From Hevea brasiliensis (lineage: Eukaryota; Streptophyta; Magnoliopsida; Malpighiales; Euphorbiaceae), in assembly GCF_030052815.1 (NCBI RefSeq), contig NC_079510.1, positions 51,984,725-52,048,724 on the forward strand: 64,000 bases of DNA. Reading direction: 5' to 3'. Within the stretch, counting starts at the first letter, position 1. The number at the start of each line of letters is the position of its first letter. Both the position numbers and the translations under genes were made by a program. The notes under the pieces are model-generated. The model was not told the origin of the DNA. It was given only the letters and a program-made list of their open reading frames with translations, and ran no database searches. Below, one piece after another: positions 1 through 9,786 of the stretch.

Positions 1-54
1 GAAGCTATGTCAAAGCAATTATTTCATTAGTTGAGATGATCCATTCCATCCTAC

Positions 55-563
55 CTCGGAGAAATCATTAAGCACCACATCCAGAACCTCAGTTTTGTTC
101 AACGATATGGCAGAGTGCATAGATTCCCGCACAGCATCGAAATCCCTGTAAGTGAAACCAAACAAAGTCTAATAACTGCAATGAAAACAACTGTTCTGGC
201 TTTGTAAAGAATAAAAGGAAGACCTCTCGATGTTAGTGGGGCGATTAAGCTTGTTGGGTCCTTGTCCTTCCTCTGCAGCAGCTTGCGAAACACTAGAATC
301 GAACGGGTTTCCATCAAAATTGGTTAGCATTTGATTAACCTTGCCCTGTTGTAGGACAATTTCATAAATTAGCATCCAATTTTCAACAATTGAAAAGATG
401 GGATTCTGAGAACAGATTCCATTAAAGAACAGATTCCATTAAAGAAATTTTGGATCGAAAGTTAAGAATTTTAGGTGGAAATGGTGAATCCATAGTAACT
501 TACAGTGAGAGGTAAGAGAGGTAGCTTGTTTGGATCGCTGGGAGCTTTCATTCTTGTTCGCAT
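55..563 (-). CDS. unrecognised conserved plant protein, N-terminal three exons (runs off left edge)
   Basis: Three exons fit together on the minus strand: 504-563 (20 codons from an ATG at 563), 224-405 and 55-145. All junctions are GT..AG and the phases agree (0, then 2), giving 111 residues that end at a donor at 54-51, so the gene continues left of the window. The peptide is hydrophilic with no signal or membrane segment. It includes short stretches such as VENWMLIYEIVLQQGKVNQM and RESMHSAISLNKTEVLDVVL, which look helical and conserved rather than random. I do not recognise the family and assign no function. The consistent phases over three exons are the main evidence that it is a real gene. 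The start is the first ATG of exon 1, and 5' sequence could change it. Confidence 0.6.
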
Positions 564-2547
564 CAAAATTGCCAAGCCTTTTTTGTTCATTATTTTAATT
601 AATGTACCATCTACTACCTTGGCTGTGAATACAAGAATTTTCTCTTTTCGCCTGTTAAAGCATCGCTTTCCACAAGTTCATCGCTTTTCCCGGCGCTACA
701 GAACCAAAAGAAAGTGTTCCTGCTTTCCCGATCCTCTCAGGTCTCAAGAAACGTCGCCGTTTTTATTTAAGTGACACCGTTATCTTCTGAGAAAGAGCTT
801 AATTTTTTTTTTTAAGCAGACAAAGCTTTAGTTATAGTTTATAGTCTTTCCCTTTTCTTTTCCCTTTAAGTTTAATTAAGCCTGATTAAAAAAAAAAAAA
901 AAAACTTTCGAATTATATAATAAATGAATTAAGAAGTTTTTTTTTAAAAAAAAATATAAAACAAAATAGTTATTTACCAATATATCATATTAAATGAGCT
1001 TAAACATTGTTGTTTTATTGTAAAGCTATCTCTTAGAAACTATAATTTTATAATAATTCTATATCATATTCACTTTCTTTCCTGTCCTATTTTTTATTAT
1101 TTTTATTTTCTTATTTATTTCCGGCAGCATGATTATTTCAAATTAATTTTCTTTATTTATTTTTTTAATTTTTTCTAGTAAAATCTCATATATCTGTCTT
1201 TTTAAAATATATTTAAATTTTTTTTATTGGATTTTTTTTGTTAGCAGCATATATGAGATTCTTTCTTCAATATTAGAGTCCTATTACTTTGTTTTCTCCT
1301 TATTAACATGGTTTTAACTTTTTTTTTTTTTACAATATTTGAATTCGTTCTCTGATAGCTTGAAATACAATATAAATATTTAATTTTTTATTGATTTTAA
1401 TATTTATAACAAAAGAATTAAAATTTTTATTTAAAAAAAAAATTAAATATAATTGTGTAACAATTAAATTATTTGTTTTTACAAATGTGTTATTCCAAAA
1501 AAAAGTCCATGTGACTTAGAGGAAGTGTTTTTTTGAAAAATAATCATCTAAGATTATATTAATTTTATTTTAATTAATATCTATTATAAATAAAAGAAAA
1601 ATGGATTGAAATTATTTGATTTGACGTTCGAACTGTTGTGTTTTGGGAAATCTATGAATCTGCAGGTGTGTATTTATTTTTAAGAAAATAAATTTTAAAA
1701 TCAAAAGAGATAAGTTAGTAGTCAAATTCGCATAAGTCCCCTAATAAGATTGAGTCTTCGAGCTCTCATAATAAATAGTACATACTTGTAATTTATATAA
1801 ATTAATATGTCTTAATAAATTTATTATAATTTTACTAAGAGCTATGTCATGTCCCTAAACCATAACATTTGTAAACTACATAGAATTAAATGAAATCATT
1901 TTTATATTTGATAATTATTTTAAAATTTTCATAAAAGTGATTAATTTTTTTAACTTGATTATTTACTTATTATATTTGAAAGTATTTTTGTACAAATATA
2001 TCATAATTCATTATATTATATTCTTCATTAATTATAAAAGAACCAATCTATAAAATAGTCTTTAATGAAAATGCAATCATTTTAAATTTAAATATGAATT
2101 CCACATTTTTTTTTTATATATTTGTCCTCGTAATCATCATAAGTTAACACAGCTTCTTACCTCCAATGAAATAAGAGATTGTCCATAACTATAAGTGAAC
2201 AAAAAGAGAAAGAAAATCAGCTATCGCCTATTCACAATACAATGCCTATAATGTGAATAAATTCATTAAATAACAACTTCAAAAAAAAAAAAAAGGGGTA
2301 GGCTAATTAGCTGGGTAAGGGCAGTGAGACCAATTTAAATTTGTTTTGAGGTTGGGCCACGTACACAGTTGTTTTGAACTTTTGATGGGCCACAAGTACA
2401 AATCTAGATTTCATTTTTTTCTACTGAAACTCTGACAACGCGCGCGACTGCTGCTTTCCTTGTGGCCTTAAGCTCTCTCATTACTGCAACCTGGACGACA
2501 ATTCACCTCCGCACAATGGTTAGCTTATTTTATTGTTATTTCGCTTG
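564..2547. other. AT-rich intergenic region
   Basis: There are long A and T runs, no ORF with coding character and no recognisable element. A short GC-richer patch at about 2420-2520 looks like a 5' leader followed by an ATG directly before a GT, but nothing downstream continues it because a MITE and an LTR follow. Confidence 0.6.
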
Positions 2548-2953
2548 AAAATTTATAATTTAATCTCTATATTTTATTTTATATTACAATTAATTTTTAT
2601 ATATTAAAAGATTAATTATTTTATCTCTAGATTTTATATCATATTACACTTTATTTTTTAAATTTTTAGAAATTAATTATTTAGTCTATTTAATTTTAAT
2701 ATATAAAATAATTTAGTTCTTAAAATTTTAAAATTTATAATAATTTTATTCATTAACAAAATAATTAACTTATTCTATATATTAAAATTATAACGACTAA
2801 AGTATAATATATAGTACAAAATTCATAGAGTAAATAATTAATTTCAAAAAATTTAATGACTAAAAGTATAATATAGTGTAAAACTTAAAAGCTAAATAAT
2901 TAATTTCAAAATTTAGGGACTAAAATATAATATGAGGCAAAATACAAAGATTA
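2548..2953. mobile_element. palindromic AT-rich MITE-like element, right arm split by a solo LTR
   Basis: The left arm (from about 2548, reading TTTAATCTCTATATTTTATT) reappears inverted at the right end of the block (2885-2953, the reverse complement of TAATCTTTGTATTTTGCCTC). The arms carry the phrase 'atttagggactaaaatataat' and its complement several times. The last bases of the right terminal repeat are missing here but continue after the solo LTR, at 5451-5472 (ctAAATTATATATTTTT). The LTR therefore inserted into the MITE. No coding capacity. Class cannot be assigned because clean target duplications of the MITE itself were not found. Confidence 0.55.
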
Positions 2954-5450
2954 TGTCACGACTCGATTCCATAGACTGGCATTAAGACCTAAGCAGGCGG
3001 CATAAACGCCCCGATGCATATAATAAGCCTCACTATTTTCAAACTCATAACCACAGTCAAAATTAAGCTCAACATGTAAATATAATAAAATAAAATATTA
3101 TATTTTTATTTGGGCCAACCTAATCCAATAACCATCAAAAAACCAAAACTAGAAGAGCCCAGCTTAATCCTGATACTCATCATGTATAAACTATTTAATA
3201 TTATTAATTTTTTTATTAATTAATACAATATTGACATGAATCATTTTCACAGCGAAGCTCTAGTTATTAAATAAATAAATAGACACGATAAACTATTAAC
3301 TAAGAAGCACAATTTGTGCGAGAAAAGACAAATTATATTCGAAAAAATAAACTCACTTATTCTGCAACCTGGGAAAAATATTTGAACATGAATGAGCAGT
3401 CGACTCAAAGACTTTAGATATTGATTATAAATACAATCTTTATAACTATCTAAAATTATTGTAATCCTACTATGAAATTCACATCCAACACATAAAACAA
3501 ATAATTCACCCAATATTCGTGCGAGAAGTTAATTTGGAGCTACTCACACAGCTAGTGTATCACATCAATATATATATATATATATATATGGGAGTTAATC
3601 TCCTATACAGCTCTCTTAATCCAATAATTCTAGTGCAGGGATCAGCGAGATCAACTTAAAGTCGACTCACCCATACTTATCCATATATAAGGATTGGGTC
3701 CTAGCGAGATAAGCTCCGGTCGTAACTACTTGTCCTACCCGTATCCATATTCGCACCAAACTCACGCCAACACACACACATAGCTCTAAATTATTCTCAG
3801 GGCGATAATCATAAATAAATAACAATAATAAAACATGCAGCAATTAAAATGTCCCTAATATATTAATTATTTATATACATAATTAATTATTTATAGAATG
3901 CATGAGCATGTCAGATATATAATTAATATTAAAATTACAAAAATAATTAATATCCAACTCACAAACTGATTGACCTAATTGCAGCTGATTTAGCTGGAGA
4001 AAAAAAGATTAGTAGGCACTGATCACCTATACAAAAACAGTGATCTCTATCAATTTATTAACAAAATTAACTAATTACTTTAATTAAAGAAGCAAGAATA
4101 ATTTTCTAAGGTCTTGTTGAAATTTTGACAGAGTCTCCCTTATAATTGAACTTAACCCCCCTGCAAGAAAAATGCAATCACAGCAACCAACAGGACCTCA
4201 GGTCCACAACAATAATTATAACGCCTATTCGGGGCCTACAAAAATCCTAATATAGGTCAAACTTTTCAAACTCAAGCTCGGGTCTCTAACTCCTCTATAT
4301 TTCAAACAATTATTTTCAGCACTTCAAAAATTATAAAAATATTCCTAGAGGTCCTCCATATTGTCCTTCCATTAATTAAAATTATTTTACTTAATTTTAC
4401 TAAGTCAAGAATATTTTACGAATTTATCAGCTAGCTTAGCTAAGGTAAAAATGATACAACTTAAGTTTTAGACTACTTTGCAAATTCTACTACCTGTAAC
4501 GCGTCCGGAACGTTTGAAAATGCTATGATCGACTGTAATATTGACCATATTCCGAGACAGGCAGCCAGGCAGTCAGATCAGGCCAAAAACTCGGTCCCGA
4601 GCACCGTGATCACCTATCCGAGTGCATATCTGGGATGCCCATGAGCTGCTAGTGACGGATCCGCTAATAGTTCATCAAAACTCTGCTCTGATTCTACATT
4701 CCTCAAACTTCTTTTTGATACCAATTACGCCTTGATCGGAGATCGAATGAAACCAGAACCGTGCTTAGAAGACGAGCCACCTACACATGCATTGAAGGAG
4801 GAAATTCCTCCATTTGCGCCGTCGCTGCTATTGCTCCTGCCGGCAAGCTGCTCGCTAGCATTGCCCAGGGTGGTGGGACTCCTTGCCTGCCACCATCAGT
4901 GGCTGGTGGCTCATCGACCATGGGAGGAAGAGAGGGTGGAGGGAAGTGACGAGAGAGAGAGAGTGAGAGAGGAGAAAGAGGGAGGGGGAGAGAGAAAAGA
5001 AAGAGTTGCAGTTTTTTTTTTTAACATTTAATTACACTTTTAGTCCCTAAACTTTTTGAGTATAATCAAATAAGTCTAAATTTTTTTTCAATTGGGTCCC
5101 AAAATAAAAAAAATATATATATAATTAAATAATAAAGAAAATACAAATAATAATATTGATAATAATAATGATAATAATCAAATTAATAACAATTAAATTA
5201 AATCTTACAACCAAGGTTAATAATAATGTAATAATATATCTTGTTAATTGATTTAATATTAATATTTAAAACTAACCATTTCAATTAAATTAGATTATTA
5301 AATTATTTATAAAATATATTTAGAAATAATATTAAGAACATATAAATGAGGGTTGTACAAAAATTATAAATCGTTAGATACTATTAAAATAATATTTAAA
5401 TACTATATAAAAAATATAAAATTTATATTTTTAAAATTCAAGTTATTACA
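2954..5450 (-). mobile_element. solo LTR, Ty3/gypsy family A (copy 1)
   Basis: This 2,497-bp block starts TGTCACGACTCG and ends TTATTACA. Read on the minus strand it is TGTAATAACT...GTCGTGACA, the usual TG..CA form of an LTR. It shares several blocks with the LTR-like copies at 34145-36875 and, inverted, 43008-45559: the terminal region, the repeated 'gcgagatcaactc' phrases (about 3640-3740) and the stretch at 4500-4560. The last of those copies is followed by a primer-binding site and gag, which identifies all three as LTRs. The flanks read GATTA on the left and GGCTA on the right, a weak and diverged 5-bp target duplication. No internal region is present, so it is a solo LTR left by recombination. 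Small ORFs at 4732-5031 lie in the LTR's purine-rich leader and are not genes. Confidence 0.8.
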
Positions 5451-6989
5451 GGCTAAATTATATATTTTTTTAAATTTAATCTTCAAATACTGTAGCTAAG
5501 GATAGTGGTTGAAATCCGATCGAATTCTAATTCAGGGTTTAAAAGATTACAATCAAATAGAAAGGTTTTGGTTTTAATTTGATTTTAATTTCAATTTTAA
5601 TACCATTTTAGTTTTAATTAAATCTCAAAAGCTAGCTGGAGTGGATATATAGCTCAAATACATCCCAAGTTAATGCATCCATGCTTAAGTATGAATATCT
5701 AAAATGTGAAGTTTATAGATAAATATATCTGCAAGTGCTAGACTTTGATACCATGTGAAGAAAATAAATTGAGTTTAACTCCATTCTAAAAATTAACTAA
5801 AAAAAGGAGATTTATTGAAATTTATGTGATATAAGATCGATTGTTTGGTTAGAAGAATGATATGGTATCAAAAAATTGTGCTTTGTATACATAGCTCCTT
5901 TCTAGTTCAGAATAATGCTGCTCATGTGATTACTGCTCCGACTCCTTTATTGTTTTTTTATGAGTTCAACAATTACTTGTTTTTTTATTCATTTATGGTA
6001 ACTGGGAAGGATGACATAAAATGCTTAATGAAACTAAATGCCTGGCTGTCAAATAATTATTAGATAATTAATAAGACAACTATGTAATTCACTGTGCATC
6101 CACATGTGTGAGTGAGTAGCGATCAGGGAAGAGTACAAAGGAATTCTAATGTTTTAACAAATTAATTTCATAAGAAATTAAGGTTGCTTATTCCGTGCAT
6201 GATGCATCTTAATTACTGTTTTAATTAAGCTTATGAAATTGTTTTGTTTTGGACCGACCGACGTTCACTTTTTGTCACTTGCATAATTCTACTCTTTGTC
6301 TATCACGCTCACGACGACATTAAACCATTCACGTATAACTCTGCTGCAACTTTAAACAATATGCAATTGTAATCATTTTCAATTTCAACTCATTAATTCT
6401 GCATTTTTCTTATTGTATATCATCTAAAAAATAATATAATTTTGGATATTAAATGATTTAGAGAATCTAAGACAGATCACAGTCACAGGCAGCAGAATTA
6501 GCGAATATAATTTTGGATATTAACAAGCTATCTTTTATTCCAAAGAAAAAAAAAAAAAAAAGGAAGAACACAAGAGATTGTAAATGGGAAAAGGAAAGTT
6601 GATAAAAAGAAAGTTTGTTCTTTCTTACCGTTCACATTGAAGAAAAACTGCTTCTTTTTTCCAGAAAGCAAGAGAGGAAAAAGAAAAGAATGAAACTTTT
6701 GTTTTCTTCATATCTTTTCTAAGTGTATTTTCCTAATAATAGAAAATTTAATTGTGTATTCACCTTGAAATTAAAAAAACGAAAAAGAAAGTTCATATGA
6801 ATAAATATAAGTGAGCACTTTTTGATTTATGGTCAATGTTTAGTTAAATTGTGTAGTTAAATCTCTAACGCCATTTGTTACTGATGGGTATCCCACCACC
6901 ATTATGAATTCCAAAATAGCAGAAAAATAAGGAATGATCATTGTATGAACAAAGACGAAGACAAGTCCTATGGCTATGGACACTTGAGG
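5451..6989. other. AT-rich intergenic region
   Basis: The first 20 or so bases complete the MITE arm interrupted by the LTR. The rest is AT-rich with poly-A tracts (6545-6560) and shows no coding region. A phrase near 5740-5760 ('gataccatgtgaag') resembles scattered repeat debris common in plant genomes, but no element boundary could be set. Confidence 0.5.
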
Positions 6990-9061
6990 GGTAAATTTCA
7001 CTTATAGTACCTTAATTTAAGACTTTATAACAGTAAGGTACACAAATTTTAATTTGTAACATAAAACTATATGAATATTAATTTGAGTAACATAAAACAC
7101 CATCTTACCGGCTATAACCAGTTTATAGGTTTTATTGTCTATATAAAATTATTTTTTTAAATAAAATTATTTTTTCATCCTTAAATAAGCATGTCTCACC
7201 TCTTGACCTTCTCTCTGCGCTTCTCTCTGATACTTCTTCTTTTCTCTTCTGTCTCTCTCACCCAACCCCTCTAGCTTTCTCTATGTTAATCACCACAACC
7301 ACCATACAATCATGCCACAACTACTAGACAGTTGGTTGACCTCGAGTAACTCCAATGATGCCTGTCAGTTTCGACCCCTAATCGCGATCTAGACAACCAA
7401 CCCCTCTAGCTTTCTCTATGTTAATCACCACAACCACCATACAATCATGCCACAACTACTAGACAGTTGGTTGACCTCGAGTAACTCCAATGATGCCTGT
7501 CAGTTTCGAACCCTAATCGCGATCCAGACAAAAACATAGGGAATCGACATCTAGTCCTTCCCATGGGATGAAGTTCATTTGCACTTTTTTTGAATATGGA
7601 GAGTTTACAAAGGTTCTAATAAATGCAAACCTCTAAAATTGTGCGATTTGAACTCTCGGCTCTCTCACACAATTTTAATTTTAAGTTAAACTGGTCAAAG
7701 GCTCGTGGTTCATTTTTGTTGCAATATTACTTGATATGCATTAGCAGATGCTTGAAAAGGTTATAGACATGACTTGATGTTCTAGTTTGAACAATTGGAT
7801 TTGCAATATTATTACCATTAGAATTGTAAGATTTGCACTCTTTTTACAATGTATTTTTAAAACATTTAATATTATTTTTTTTTTCTCCCTAAAATTATCG
7901 GGCTTGAAGAGTGTGAACTTTATAGGCAAATTGTATACTAATGCTAAATAATAATGTATGAAGTTCAAGTTTTTCAATTTATTTGGTTTTGCATACTATA
8001 TATTTGATGAAAGTCTTAAAAGAACTATTCTTTTTGCTTATAGCTCTATTTACAATGGCTCTTTTTTAACAACTAATTGATAACAATTTGATGATGGGAA
8101 TCAGGTCATATTTATGTAGGTAAGTTTATACGTACTTGTATTTAGCACTTGTGCTTTTATGTTGATTTGCTAGATATTCTACAATTTTGAACTTACTAGG
8201 TTTGTTTGAACAAGCACAATGCACAAATAAAGAACAATTTCTTTCTCCTGTGCAAAGTTACAAAAGCTAACAGGTACCAAAACTCCCATCACCTACTATA
8301 ATTTCCCATGCAGGTTATTGAGAAACTCGAGTATAAAATAACATTTATAATTGCTATTGAGAATGGATGTATTCTTAATATGTTTAGCTTCCAATTCTTG
8401 ACATGGTGAATCATTAGCATTTGGCTAAACTTGTCAAAAACCAATTTTGTTAAACTCATTACCATCAAAGGTTGGTTCTTGAATTTAAATCTCTATCAAC
8501 TTTAAATTGCTTGTAGGTTAGGTGCTCCTTTATTTATATTGATTTGTTTTTCTTGATTTTGGGCAAATTCAAATTTTTCTTTGAGTGCAAAATTTCTTAG
8601 GTGCAAATGATAAGCTTTATTGGAAAATCAAATAGACAGACAACAAAAAATTGATATATTTTTTTTAATTACTATATTGCTGAAGATTTTTCAGTAGGCT
8701 TGTACTTTTTTATTTCAGCAATTTTCATCAAAGAGGTGGAGGAGATTTGAGAGAGAGATTAGAAAAAGAAATTGCAAGAGATTGGTGAATAAACAAAGAG
8801 GATTTGGGTGGGTGCAGAAGAAATAGAGAGGAGAGAGAAGAGTGGTAAAAAAAATTATTCAAGGATATTTTAGTCTTTTGAAACTTTTATTTTTTAAAAT
8901 ATTATCACAATAGTTTTGTAACTTAAAAACTGGTTATAATAAATAAGATGAACTTTTATATTACTCAAATTAATGTTGATGATATTTTATGTTATAAATT
9001 AAAAATTATGTACCATACTATTATAACATCCTAAATTCAGGTATCATGGTTGAAATTTACC
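6990..9061. mobile_element. 2.07-kb element with ~140-bp terminal inverted repeats
   Basis: The left end (6990-7130, GGTAAATTTCACTTATAGTA onward) matches the reverse complement of the right end (8920-9061) over roughly 140 bp with scattered mismatches. Shared phrases include 'taatttgagtaa.ataaaa' and 'ataaccagttt'. The inside has no transposase-like ORF. It has a pyrimidine-rich block near the left (7200-7270) and a purine-rich block near the right (8735-8850) that could extend the inverted symmetry. Long TIRs fit a non-autonomous Mutator-like element, but the flanks (cacttgagg and ggacgctcc) do not form a clear 9-bp duplication, so the class is open. Confidence 0.65.
7262..7531. repeat. 135-bp direct tandem duplication inside the TIR element
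   Basis: The segment from 7262 (ccaacccctctagctttctc) to 7396 is repeated immediately at 7397-7531 with only a couple of changes, for example 'cgacccctaatcgcgatct' against 'cgaaccctaatcgcgatcc'. The near identity shows the duplication is recent compared with the surrounding TIRs. Confidence 0.9.
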
Positions 9062-9549
9062 GGACGCTCCATACCTAAAACTTTTTATTTCGCTCCTGCA
9101 ATGTCATCATTCAAGGACTAGAGGTCAATAAAGGAAGTTTTCCAAATCGGTTCACAACTGGACATTTTAGTCATTTTCTTAAATTCCCTAAAAGCTACTC
9201 CATTCTGTTTGCGAGGCTAAAGTTGCCATCAAGTTGGATTTGGCTTCCATTAGGACAGATTACAGGCATGGCAAGGGATGGCAGTTAAAGTGCAAAACAT
9301 CAACGAAAGAGTCGCATGTGGAGAATCCAAAGCACAGGGGAATTGAGAAGGGGAAGGAGTAGGACTCCTGAAACCAGAATCATACGTTGCTTGCCTTTGC
9401 CTACTTGAAAGCCAACTCCTTTCAACTGTTTACATTATTTTCTTTCAATTTTTACTTTTTTTTTTCTATTTATTTAACTCTTTTTTTTTTTCCCTTTTTC
9501 ACCGACACCCATAAGCCACACTCTGTCTTCATTACTCTCCTACGCTTTG

Positions 9550-9550
<1 letters not shown>

Positions 9551-9584
<34 letters not shown>
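9551..9584. repeat. (CT)n microsatellite in the SRF 5' leader
   Basis: This is an uninterrupted CT/TC run upstream of the receptor kinase start, followed at about 9668-9698 by a (TTC)n run. Pyrimidine-rich leaders are common just downstream of plant transcription starts, so this is probably transcribed 5' UTR. That is an inference from position only. Confidence 0.75.
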
Positions 9585-9586
<2 letters not shown>

Positions 9587-9601
9587 CTGTCTTTTTCTTT
9601 A

Positions 9602-9718
9602 ATGGCGATGTCTCTTGCCACTGACGACGATCTCAATCTCATTGCCAACCACTTCCACTTCTCCTCTTCTCCTTCTTCTTCTTCTTCTTCTTCTTCTTTG
9701 CTTCAGTGTATACGGTAA
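9602..9718 (+). promoter_or_regulatory. possible upstream ORF (38 aa) in the SRF 5' leader
   Basis: An ATG at 9602 opens a 38-codon frame closed by TAA at 9716-9718, 68 bp before the receptor kinase ATG at 9787. It contains a run of eight serines from the TTC microsatellite. If the mRNA starts near the CT tract, this uORF would precede the main start and could lower its translation. The transcription start is not known from sequence. Confidence 0.4.
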
Positions 9719-9786
9719 TCTAACATGCTCTCTACTTCAATTCAAGCTCACCTCTAAACACAACCACAAAACAAGAAATTTCAATA

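Noticed and set aside
505..774. 89-codon plus-strand ORF
   Set aside because: It overlaps the first exon of the minus-strand gene and has no coding features; it is an antisense shadow.
2420..2530. Leader-like patch ending in ATG-GTTAGC, like a first exon ending at its ATG
   Set aside because: No continuing exon is found because a MITE and LTR follow; it is too short to call.
4732..5031. ORFs in a GC-rich stretch
   Set aside because: They lie within the solo LTR leader and are not shared as a frame with the other LTR copies.
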